Translations under genes and position numbers: made by a program
NCBI GenBank assembly: GCA_037043235.1
Contig: JAWRVZ010000103.1
Coordinates: 2,378,293-2,442,292, forward strand
Origin: Rhodeus uyekii
Lineage: Eukaryota > Chordata > Actinopteri > Cypriniformes > Acheilognathidae
DNA length: 64,000 nt
Reading direction: 5' to 3'
Shown here: one piece after another, positions 53,301-64,000 of the stretch
Position numbering within the stretch: the first letter of the stretch is position 1
Layout: each line of letters begins with the position of its first letter
The notes under the pieces: generated by a model
Databases searched by the model: none
Told to the model about the DNA's origin: nothing
What the model saw: the letters and a program-made list of their open reading frames with translations, nothing else

Positions 53301-56300
53301 GTGACGCGTTGAGTGAATGTGTCTGTCTCACCTCTCGTGTGATGCGTTGAGTGAATGTGTCTGTCTCACCTCTCGTATGATTAGTAGTGATGCGTTGAGT
53401 GAATGTGTCTGTCTCACCTCTCGTATGTTTAGTAGTGATGCGTTGAGTGAATGTGTCTGTCTCACCTCTCGTGTGATGCGTTGAGTGAATGTGTCTGTCT
53501 CACCTCTCGTATGATTAGTAGTGATGCGTTGAGTGAATGTGTCTGTCTCACCTCTCGTATGTTTAGTAGTGATGCGTTGAGTGAATGTGTCTGTCTCACC
53601 TCTCGTGTGATGCATTGAGTGAATGTGTCTGTCTCACCTCTCGTGTGATGCATTGAGTGAATGTGTCTGTCTCACCTCTCGTATGATTAGTAGTGATGCG
53701 TTGAGTGAATGTGTCTGTCTCACCTCTCGTGTGATGCGTTGAGTGAATGTGTCTGTCTCACCTCTCGTATGATTAGTAGTGATGCGTTGAGTGAATGTGT
53801 CCGTCTCACCTCTCGTATGTTCAGTAGTGACGCGTTGAGTGAATGTGTCCGTCTCACCTCTCGTATGTTCAGTAGTGACGCGTTGAGTGAATGTGTCCGT
53901 CTCACCTCTTGTATGTTCAGTAGTGACGCGTTGAGTGAATGTGTCCGTCTCACCTCTCGTTTGTTTAGTAGTGATGCGTTGAGTGAATGTGTCTGTCTCA
54001 CCTCTCGTATGTTCAGTAGTGACGCGTTGAGTGAATGTGTCCGTCTCACCTCTCGTATGTTTAGTAGTGACGCGTTGAGTGTGTGTCTGTCTCACCTCTC
54101 GTATGTTCAGTAGTGATGCGTTAAGTTAATGTGCCTGTCTCACCTCTCGTATGTTTAGTAGTGATGCGTTGAGTGAATGTGTCCGTCTCACCTCTCGTAT
54201 GTTTAGTAGTGATGCGTTGAGTGAATGTGTCCGTCTCACCTCTCGTGTGATGCGTTGAGGGAATGTGTCTGTCTCACCTCTCATATGATTAGTAGTGATG
54301 CGTTAAGTGAATGTGTCTGTCTCACCTCTCGTATGTTTAGTAGTGATGCGTTGAGTGAATGTGTCTGTCTCACCTCTCGTGTGATGCATTGAGTGAATGT
54401 GTCTGTCTCACCTCTCGTATGATTAGTAGTGATGCGTTGAGTGAATGTGTCCGTCTCACCTCTCGTGTGATGCGTTGAGTGAATGTGTCCGTCTCACCTC
54501 TCGTATGTTCAGTAGTGACGCGTTGAGTGAATGTGTCCGTCTCACCTCTCGTCTGTTCAGTAGTGACGCGTTGAGTGAATGTGTCCGTCTCACCTCTCGT
54601 ATGTTTAGTAGTGACGCGTTGAGTGAATGTGTCCGTCTCACCTCTCGTATGTTCAGTAGTGACGCGTTGAGTGAATGTGTCTGTCTCACCTCTCGTATGA
54701 TTAGTACTGACGCGTTGAGTGAATGTGTCTGTCTCACCTCTCCTATGTTCAGTAGTGACGCATTGAGTGAATGTGTCCGTCTCACCTCTCGTTTGTTTAG
54801 TAGTGATGCGTTGAGTGAATGTGTCTGTCTCACCTCTCGTATGTTTAGTAGTGACGCGTTGAGTGTGTGTCTGTCTCACCTCTCGTATGTTCAGTAGTGA
54901 TGCGTTAAGTGAATGTGCCTGTCTCACCTCTCGCATGTTTAGTAGTGATGCGTTGAGTGAATGTGTCCGTCTCACCTCTCGCATGTTTAGTAGTGACGCG
55001 TTAAGTGAATGTGCCTGTCTCACCTCTCGCATGTTTAGTAGTGACGCGTTGAGTGAATGTGTCCGTCTCACCTCTCATATGTTTAGTAGTGACGCGTTGA
55101 GTGTGTGTCTGTCTCACCTCTCGTATGTTCAGTAGTGATGCGTTGAGTGAATGTGTCCGTCTCACCTCTCGTATGTTTAGTAGTGACGCGTTAAGTGAAT
55201 GTGTCCGTCTCACCTCTCGTATGATTAGTAGTGACGCGTTGAGTCAATGTGTCCGTCTCACCTCTCGTATGTTTAGTAGTGACGCGTTGAGTGAATGTGT
55301 CCGTCTCACCTCTCGTATGATTAGTAGTGATGCGTTGAGTCAATGTGTCCGTTTCACCTCTCGTATGTTTAGTAGTGACGCGTTGAGTGAATGTGTCTGT
55401 CTCACCTCTCGTGTGATGCGTTGAGTGAATGTGTCTGTCTCACCTCTCGTATGATTAGTAGTGATGCGTTGAGTGAATGTGTCTGTCTCACCTCTCGTAT
55501 GTTTAGTAGTGATGCGTTGAGTGAATGTGTCTGTCTCACCTCTCGTGTGATGCGTTGAGTGAATGTGTCTGTCTCACCTCTCGTATGTTTAGTAGTGACG
55601 CGTTGAGTGAATGTGTCCGTCTCACCTCTCGTATGATTAGTAGTGATGCGTTGAGTCAATGTGTCCGTTTCACCTCTCGTATGTTTAGTAGTGACGCGTT
55701 GAGTGAATGTGTCTGTCTCACCTCTCGTATGTTTAGTAGTGATGCGTTGAGTGAATGTGTCTGTCTCACCTCTCGTGTGATGCATTGAGTGAATGTGTCT
55801 GTCTCACCTCTCGTGTGATGCATTGAGTGAATGTGTCTGTCTCACCTCTCGTATGATTAGTAGTGATGCGTTGAGTGAATGTGTCTGTCTCACCTCTCGT
55901 GTGATGCGTTGAGTGAATGTGTCTGTCTCACCTCTCGTATGATTAGTAGTGATGCGTTGAGTGAATGTGTCCGTCTCACCTCTCGTGTGATACGTTGAGT
56001 GAATGTGTCCGTCTCACCTCTCGTATGTTCAGTAGTGACACGTTGAGTGAATGTGTCCGTCTCACCTCTCGTATGTTCAGTAGTGACGCGTTGAGTGAAT
56101 GTGTCCGTCTCACCTCTTGTATGTTCAGTAGTGACGCGTTGAGTGAATGTGTCCGTCTCACCTCTCGTTTGTTTAGTAGTGATGCGTTGAGTGAATGTGT
56201 CTGTCTCACCTCTCGTATGTTCAGTAGTGACGCGTTGAGTGAATGTGTCCGTCTCACCTCTCGTATGTTTAGTAGTGACGCGTTGAGTGTGTGTCTGTCT

Positions 56301-56749
56301 CACCTCTCTTATGTTCAGTAGTGATGCGTTAAGTGAATGTGCCTGTCTCACCTCTCGTATGTTTAGTAGTGATGCGTTGAGTGAATGTGTCCGTCTCACC
56401 TCTCGTATGTTTAGTAGTGATGCGTTGAGTGAATGTGTCCGTCTCACCTCTCGTATGTTTAGTAGTGATGCGTTGAGTGAATGTGTCTGTCTCACCTCTC
56501 GTGTGATGCGTTGAGGGAATGTGTCTGTCTCACCTCTCATATGATTAGTAGTGATGCGTTAAGTGAATGTGTCTGTCTCACCTCTCGTATGTTTAGTAGT
56601 GATGCGTTGAGTGAATGTGTCTGTCTCACCTCTCGTGTGATGCGTTGAGTGAATGTGTCTGTCTCACCTCTCGTGTGATGCATTGAGTGAATGTGTCTGT
56701 CTCACCTCTCGTATGATTAGTAGTGATGCGTTGAGTGAATGTGTCTGTC

Positions 56750-57960
56750 TCACCTCTCGTGTGATGCGTTGAGTAAATGTGTCTGTCTCACCTCTCGTAT
56801 GATTAGTAGTGATGCGTTGAGTGAATGTGTCCGTCTCACCTCTCGTGTGATGCGTTGAGTGAATGTGTCCGTCTCACCTCTCGTATGTTCAGTAGTGACG
56901 CGTTGAGTGAATGTGTCCGTCTCACCTCTCGTATGTTCAGTAGTGACGCGTTGAGTGAATGTGTCCGTCTCACCTCTCGTATGTTCAGTAGTGACGCGTT
57001 GAGTGAATGTGTCCGTCTCACCTCTCGTATGTTTAGTAGTGACGCGTTGAGTGAATGTGTCCGTCTCACCTCTCGTATGTTCAGTAGTGACGCGTTGAGT
57101 GAATGTGTCTGTCTCACCTCTCGTATGATTAGTACTGACGCGTTGAGTGAATGTGTCTGTCTCACCTCTCCTATGTTCAGTAGTGACACATTGAGTGAAT
57201 GTGTCCGTCTCACCTCTCGTATGTTTAGTAGTGACGTGTTGATTGAATGTGTCCGTCTCACCTCTCGTTTGTTTAGTAGTGATGCGTTGAGTGAATGTGT
57301 CTGTCTCACCTCTCGTATGTTTAGTAGTGACGCGTTGAGTGTGTGTCTGTCTCACCTCTCGTATGTTCAGTAGTGATGCGTTAAGTGAATGTGCCTGTCT
57401 CACCTCTCGCATGTTTAGTAGTGATGCGTTGAGTGAATGTGTCCATCTCACCTCTCGCATGTTTAGTAGTGACGCGTTAAGTGAATGTGCCTGTCTCACC
57501 TCTCGCATGTTTAGTAGTGACGCGTTGAGTGAATGTGTCCGTCTCACCTCTCGTATGTTTAGTAGTGACGCGTTGAGTGTGTGTCTGTCTCACCTCTCGT
57601 ATGTTCAGTAGTGATGCGTTGAGTGAATGTGTCCGTCTCACCTCTCGTATGTTCAGTAGTGACGCGTTGAGTGAATGTGTCCGTCTCACCTCTCGTATGT
57701 TTAGTAGTGACGCGTTGAGTGTGTGTCTGTCTCACCTCTCGTATGTTCAGTAGTGATGCGTTAAGTGAATGTGCCCGTCTCACCTCTCGTATGTTTAGTA
57801 GTGACGCGTTGAGTGAATGTGTCCGTCTCACCTCTCGTATGATTAGTAGTTACGCGTTGAGTCAATGTGTACGTCTCACCTCTCGTATGTTTAGTAGTGA
57901 CGCGTTGAGTGAATGTGTCCGTCTCACCTCTCGTATGATTAGTAGTGACGCGTTGAGTCA
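56750..57960. repeat. Long duplicated block, left copy (offset 3140 bp)
   Basis: The order of unit variants here is repeated 3140 bases to the right (59890-61100) with few changes, including rare variants such as TTAGTACTGACG, CTCCTATGTTC and the TGTGCCTGTCTC type. Confidence 0.85.
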
Positions 57961-59889
57961 ATGTGTCCGTCTCAACTCTCGTATGTTTAGTAGTGACGCG
58001 TTGAGTGAATGTGTCCGTCTCACCTCTCGTATGATTAGTAGTGACGCGTTGAGCGAATGTGTCTGTCTCACCTCTCGTGTGATGCGTTGAGTGAATGTGT
58101 CTGTCTCACCTCTCGTATGATTAGTAGTGATGCGTTGAGTGAATGTGTCCGTCTCACCTCTCATATGTTTAGTAGTGACGCGTTGAGTCAATGTGTCCGT
58201 CTCACCTCTCGTATGTTCAGTAGTGATGCGTTGAGTGAATGTGTCCGTCTCACCTCTCGTATGTTTAGTAGTGACGCGTTGAGTGAATGTGTCCGTCTCA
58301 CCTCTCGTATGTTTAGTAGTGACGCGTTGAGTGAATGTGTCCGTCTCACCTCTCGTATGATTAGTAGTGATGCGTTGAGTCAATGTGTCCGTTTCACCTC
58401 TCGTATGTTTAGTAGTGACGCGTTGAGTGAATGTGTCTGTCTCACCTCTCGTGTGATGCGTTGAGTGAATGTGTCTGTCTCACCTCTCGTATGTTTAGTA
58501 GTGATGCGTTGAGTGAATGTGTCTGTCTCACCTCTCGTATGTTCAGTAGTGATGCGTTGAGTGAATGTGTCCGTCTCACCTCTCGTATGTTTAGTAGTGA
58601 CGCGTTGAGTGAATGTGTCTGTCTCACCTCTCGTATGTTCAGTAGTGATGCGTTGAGTGAATGTGTCCGTCTCACCTCTCGTATGTTTAGTAGTGACGCG
58701 TTGAGTGAATGTGTCCGTCTCACCTCTCGTATGATTAGTAGTGATGCGTTGAGTCAATGTGTCCGTTTCACCTCTCGTATGTTTAGTAGTGACGCGTTGA
58801 GTGAATGTGTCTGTCTCACCTCTCGTGTGATGCGTTGAGTGAATGTGTCTGTCTCACCTCTCGTATGATTAGTAGTGATGCGTTGAGTGAATGTGTCTGT
58901 CTCACCTCTCGTATGTTTAGTAGTGATGCGTTGAGTGAATGTGTCTGTCTCACCTCTCGTGTGATGCATTGAGTGAATGTGTCTGTCTCACCTCTCGTGT
59001 GATGCATTGAGTGAATGTGTCTGTCTCACCTCTCGTATGATTAGTAGTGATGCGTTGAGTGAATGTGTCTGTCTCACCTCTCGTGTGATGCGTTGAGTGA
59101 ATGTGTCTGTCTCACCTCTCGTATGATTAGTAGTGATGCGTTGAGTGAATGTGTCCGTCTCACCTCTCGTGTGATGCGTTGAGTGAATGTGTCCGTCTCA
59201 CCTCTCGTATGTTCAGTAGTGACGCGTTGAGTGAATGTGTCCGTCTCACCTCTTGTATGTTCAGTAGTGACGCGTTGAGTGAATGTGTCCGTCTCACCTC
59301 TCGTTTGTTTAGTAGTGATGCGTTGAGTGAATGTGTCTGTCTCACCTCTCGTATGTTCAGTAGTGACGCGTTGAGTGAATGTGTCCGTCTCACCTCTCGT
59401 ATGTTTAGTAGTGACGCGTTGAGTGTGTGTGTGTCTGTCTCACCTCTCGTATGTTCAGTAGTGATGCGTTAAGTGAATGTGCCTGTCTCACCTCTCGTAT
59501 GTTTAGTAGTGATGCGTTGAGTGAATGTGTCTGTCTCACCTCTCGTGTGATGCGTTGAGGGAATGTGTCTGTCTCACCTCTCATATGATTAGTAGTGATG
59601 CGTTAAGTGAATGTGTCTGTCTCACCTCTCGTATGTTTAGTAGTGATGCGTTGAGTGAATGTGTCTGTCTCACCTCTCGTGTGATGCGTTGAAGGAATGT
59701 GTCTGTCTCACCTCTCATATGATTAGTAGTGATGCGTTAAGTGAATGTGTCTGTCTCACCTCTCGTATGTTTAGTAGTGATGCGTTGAGTGAATGTGTCT
59801 GTCTCACCTCTCGTGTGATGCATTGAGTGAATGTGTCTGTCTCACCTCTCGTATGATTAGTAGTGATGCGTTGAGTGAATGTGTCTGTC

Positions 59890-61100
59890 TCACCTCTCGT
59901 GTGATGCGTTGAGTAAATGTGTCTGTCTCACCTCTCGTATGATTAGTAGTGATGCGTTGAGTGAATGTGTCCGTCTCACCTCTCGTGTGATGCGTTGAGT
60001 GAATGTGTCCGTCTCACCTCTCGTATGTTCAGTAGTGACGCGTTGAGTGAATGTGTCCGTCTCACCTCTCGTATGTTCAGTAGTGACGCGTTGAGTGAAT
60101 GTGTCCGTCTCACCTCTCGTATGTTCAGTAGTGACGCGTTGAGTGAATGTGTCCGTCTCACCTCTCGTATGTTTAGTAGTGACGCGTTGAGTGAATGTGT
60201 CCGTCTCACCTCTCGTATGTTCAGTAGTGACGCGTTGAGTGAATGTGTCTGTCTCACCTCTCGTATGATTAGTACTGACGCGTTGAGTGAATGTGTCTGT
60301 CTCACCTCTCCTATGTTCAGTAGTGACGCATTGAGTGAATGTGTCCGTCTCACCTCTCGTATGTTTAGTAGTGACGCGTTGATTGAATGTGTCCGTCTCA
60401 CCTCTCGTTTGTTTAGTAGTGATGCGTTGAGTGAATGTGTCTGTCTCACCTCTCGTATGTTTAGTAGTGACGCGTTGAGTGTGTGTCTGTCTCACCTCTC
60501 GTATGTTCAGTAGTGATGCGTTAAGTGAATGTGCCTGTCTCACCTCTCGCATGTTTAGTAGTGATGCGTTGAGTGAATGTGTCCGTCTCACCTCTCGCAT
60601 GTTTAGTAGTGACGCGTTAAGTGAATGTGCCTGTCTCACCTCTCGCATGTTTAGTAGTGACGCGTTGAGTGAATGTGTCCGTCTCACCTCTCGTATGTTT
60701 AGTAGTGACGCGTTGAGTGTGTGTCTGTCTCACCTCTCGTATGTTCAGTAGTGATGCGTTGAGTGAATGTGTCCGTCTCACCTCTCGTATGTTCAGTAGT
60801 GACGCGTTGAGTGAATGTGTCCGTCTCACCTCTCGTATGTTTAGTAGTGACGCGTTGAGTGTGTGTCTGTCTCACCTCTCGTATGTTCAGTAGTGATGCG
60901 TTAAGTGAATGTGCCTGTCTCACCTCTCGTATGTTTAGTAGTGACGCGTTGAGTCAATGTGTACGTCTCACCTCTCGTATGATTAGTAGTTACGCGTTGA
61001 GTCAATGTGTACGTCTCACCTCTCGTATGTTTAGTAGTGACGCGTTGAGTGAATGTGTCCGTCTCACCTCTCGTATGATTAGTAGTGACGCGTTGAGTCA
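59890..61100. repeat. Long duplicated block, right copy (offset 3140 bp)
   Basis: Counterpart of 56750-57960. A third, shorter relative of the same variant order is visible from about 54370. Confidence 0.85.
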
Positions 61101-62084
61101 ATGTGTCCGTCTCACCTCTCGTATGTTTAGTAGTGACGCGTTGAGTGAATGTGTCCGTCTCACCTCTCGTATGATTAGTAGTGACGCGTTGAGTCAATGT
61201 GTCCGTTTCACCTCTCGTATGTTTAGTAGTGACGCGTTGAGTGAATGTGTCCGTCTCACCTCTCGTATGATTAGTAGTGATGCGTTGAGTGTGTGTCTGT
61301 CTCACCTCTCGTATGTTTAGTAGTGATGCGTTGAGTGAATGTGTCCGTCTCACCTCTCGTATGTTTAGTAGTGATGCGTTGAGTGAATGTGTCTGTCTCA
61401 CCTCTCGTGTGATGCGTTGAGTGAATGTGTCTGTCTCACCTCTCGTATGTTTAGTAGTGATGCGTTGAGTGAATGTGTCTGTCTCACCTCTCGTGTGATG
61501 CATTGAGTGAATGTGTCTGTCTCACCTCTCGTATGATTAGTAGTGATAAGTTGAGTGAATGTGTCTGTCTCACCTCTCGTGTGATGCGTTGAGTGAATGT
61601 GTCTGTCTCACCTCTCGTATGATTAGTAGTGACGCGTTGAGTGAATGTGTCCGTCTCACCTCTCGTATGATTAGTAGTGACGCGTTGAGTCAATGTGTCC
61701 GTCTCACCTCTCGTATGTTTAGTAGTGATGCGTTGAGTGAATGTGTCTGTCTCACCTCTCGTATGTTTAGTAGTGATACGTTGAGTGAATGTGTCTCTCA
61801 CCTCTCGTATGTTTAGTAGTGACGCGTTGAGTGAATGTGTCTGTCTCACCTCTTCGTATGATTAGTAGTGATGCGTTGAGTGAATGTCTGTCTCACCTCT
61901 TCGTATGTTTAGTAGTGACGCGTTGAGTGAATGTGTCCGTCTCACCTCTCGTATGTTTAGTAGTGACGCGTTGAGTGAATGTGTCTCTCACCTCTCGTAT
62001 GTTTAGTAGTGACGCGTTGAGTGAATGTGTCCGTCTCACCTCTCGTATGATTAGTAGTGATGCGTTGAGTGAATGTGTCTCTCA

Positions 62085-63600
62085 CCTCTCGTATGTTTAG
62101 TAGTGACGCGTTGAGTGAATGTGTCCGTCTCACCTCTCGTATGATTAGTAGTGACGCGTTGAGTCAATGTGTCCGTCTCACCTCTCGTATGTTTAGTAGT
62201 GACGCGTTGAGTGAATGTGTCCGTCTCACCTCTCGTATGATTAGTAGTGACGCGTTGAGTCAATGTGTCCGTCTCACCTCTCGTATGTTTAGTAGTGACG
62301 CGTTGAGTGAATGTGTCCGTCTCACCTCTCGTATGTTTAGTAGTGACGCGTTGAGTGAATGTGTCCGTCTCACCTCTCGTATGATTAGTAGTGACGCGTT
62401 GAGTCAATGTGTCCGTCTCACCTCTCGTATGTTTAGTAGTGACGCGTTGAGTGAATGTGTCCGTCTCACCTCTCGTATGATTAGTAGTGATACGTTGAGT
62501 GAATGTGTCTCTCACCTCTCGTATGTTTAGTAGTGACGCGTTGAGTGAATGTGTCTGTCTCACCTCTTCGTATGATTCGTAGTGATGCGTTGAGTGAATG
62601 TCTGTCTCACCTCTTCGTATGTTTAGTAGTGACGCGTTGAGTGAATGTGTCCGTCTCACCTCTCGTATGTTTAGTAGTGACGCGTTGAGTGAATGTGTCT
62701 CTCACCTCTCGTATGTTTAGTAGTGACGCGTTGAGTGAATGTGTCCGTCTCACCTCTCGTATGATTAGTAGTGATGCGTTGAGTGAATGTGTCTCTCACC
62801 TCTCGTATGTTTAGTAGTGACGCGTTGAGTGAATGTGTCCGTCTCACCTCTCGTATGATTAGTAGTGACGCGTTGAGTCAATGTGTCCGTCTCACCTCTC
62901 GTATGTTTAGTAGTGACGCGTTGAGTGAATGTGTCCGTCTCACCTCTCGTATGATTAGTAGTGACGCGTTGAGTCAGTGTCCGTCTCACCTCTCGTATGT
63001 TTAGTAGTGACGCGTTGAGTGAATGTGTCCGTCTCACCTCTCGTATGTTTAGTAGTGACGCGTTGAGTGAATGTGTCCGTCTCACCTCTCGTATGATTAG
63101 TAGTGACGCGTTGAGTCAATGTGTCCGTCTCACCTCTCGTATGTTTAGTAGTGACGCGTTGAGTGAATGTGTCCGTCTCACCTCTCGTATGATTAGTAGT
63201 GACGCGTTGAGTCAATGTGTCCGTCTCACCTCTCGTATGTTTAGTAGTGACGCGTTGAGTGAATGTGTCCGTCTCACCTCTCGTATGATTAGTAGTGACG
63301 CGTTGAGTCAATGTGTCCGTCTCACCTCTCGTATGTTTAGTAGTGACGCGTTGAGTGAATGTGTCCGTCTCACCTCTCGTATGATTAGTAGTGACGCGTT
63401 GAGTCAATGTGTCCGTCTCACCTCTCGTATGTTTAGTAGTGACGCGTTGAGTGAATGTGTCCGTCTCACCTCTCGTATGATTAGTAGTGACGCGTTGAGT
63501 CAATGTGTCCGTCTCACCTCTCGTATGTTTAGTAGTGACTCGTTGAGTGAATGTGTCCGTCTCACCTCTCGTATGATTAGTAGTGATGCGTTGAGTCAAT
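62085..63600. repeat. Dimeric (96-bp) higher-order block 2
   Basis: Same alternating dimer as block 1. The lead-in (about 61740-62530) matches 52130-52910 at an offset of 9618 bases, so both blocks derive from one ancestral stretch. Confidence 0.88.
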
Positions 63601-64000
63601 GTGTCCGTTTCACCTCTCGTATGTTTAGTAGTGACGCGTTGAGTGAATGTGTCTGTCTCACCTCTCGTGTGATGCGTTGAGTGAATGTGTCTGTCTCACC
63701 TCTCGTATGATTAGTAGTGATGCGTTGAGTGAATGTGTCTGTCTCACCTCTCGTATGTTTAGTAGTGATGCGTTGAGTGAATGTGTCTGTCTCACCTCTC
63801 GTGTGATGCGTTGAGTGAATGTGTCTGTCTCACCTCTCGTATGATTAGTAGTGATGCGTTGAGTGAATGTGTCTGTCTCACCTCTCGTATGTTTAGTAGT
63901 GATGCGTTGAGTGAATGTGTCTGTCTCACCTCTCGTGTGATGCATTGAGTGAATGTGTCTGTCTCACCTCTCGTGTGATGCATTGAGTGAATGTGTCTGT

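Larger units (their letters stand above)
51178..64000. repeat. Large 48-bp minisatellite array, running off the window
   Basis: The array is made of 48-base units of the type GTTTAGTAGTGACGCGTTGA + GTGAATGTGTCCGTCTCACC + TCTCGTAT, roughly 270 units in view. Variants include ATTAG for TTTAG, GAGTCAATG for GAGTGAATG, TTCAG for TTTAG, single-base insertions (CTCTTCGTATG), and a shortened 38-base unit lacking 10 bases (CTCGTGTGATGCG). Because 48 is divisible by three and the units lack stops in several frames, long frames appear on both strands; these are not genes. The left edge is sharp, and no right edge is reached. Confidence 0.98.

Noticed and set aside
51289..63983. Dozens of long frames on both strands at 51-64 kb
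   Set aside because: All are translations of the 48-bp minisatellite, whose length is a multiple of three. The ends fall at 38-bp or frame-shifted units, not at real starts and stops.
51178..64000. CRISPR-like regular repetition
   Set aside because: Units are directly tandem with no unique spacers, and the DNA is vertebrate.

Overview
The window is vertebrate nuclear DNA and almost certainly comes from a teleost, most likely a cyprinid. It holds spliced genes of vertebrate type, a tRNA-derived SINE, several hAT and Tigger-like transposon families, gypsy-like solo LTRs, and two complete DIRS-type (tyrosine-recombinase) retrotransposons. There are no bacterial-style operons.

Layout. (1) 1-5128: a DIRS-type retrotransposon lacking only about 33 bp of its left end. 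It abuts an older, inverted DIRS relic (5129-6400). (2) 6.4-19.5 kb: intronic or intergenic DNA with Tigger-like elements, solo LTRs and a dispersed cyprinid-type repeat. (3) 19552-25417: a Tigger-like element split by a second, complete DIRS copy (19807-24967). This copy differs from the first at only three positions that I could find. (4) 25.4-40.5 kb: mostly non-coding, with a triple nest of transposons at 29-30.7 kb and two hAT copies. (5) 40587-40862, minus strand: first coding exon of a col23a1-like transmembrane collagen. (6) 42984-50342, minus strand: eleven coding exons of a CLK1/CLK4-type LAMMER kinase, covering part of the basic N-terminus and the whole kinase domain. (7) 51178-64000 and beyond: a minisatellite of 48-bp units (roughly 270 units in view) with several levels of higher-order structure.

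How the parts relate. The kinase gene lies upstream of the collagen exon on the same strand, the order I recall for CLK4 and COL23A1 on human chromosome 5q35, so each identification supports the other. If the collagen gene has the very long first intron known in mammals, 1-40586 is probably intron 1 of col23a1. The 5' coding exons of the kinase are not seen before the minisatellite, so the array probably lies in a 5' intron of that gene. Each DIRS copy encodes a Gag-like protein, an RT/RNase H/DAM-like polyprotein and a tyrosine recombinase. Each also carries inverted terminal repeats and an internal region that is the exact reverse complement of the joined termini.

The most notable points are the near-identical intact DIRS pair, one with its empty target reconstructed from a paralogous repeat in the same window; the multi-level minisatellite, with a splice-donor-like site in each unit on the kinase sense strand; and the kinase gene, with a conserved 91-bp exon and a LAMMEK variant of its signature. 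All similarity statements come from reading the sequence and from memory of the families; no database was searched.
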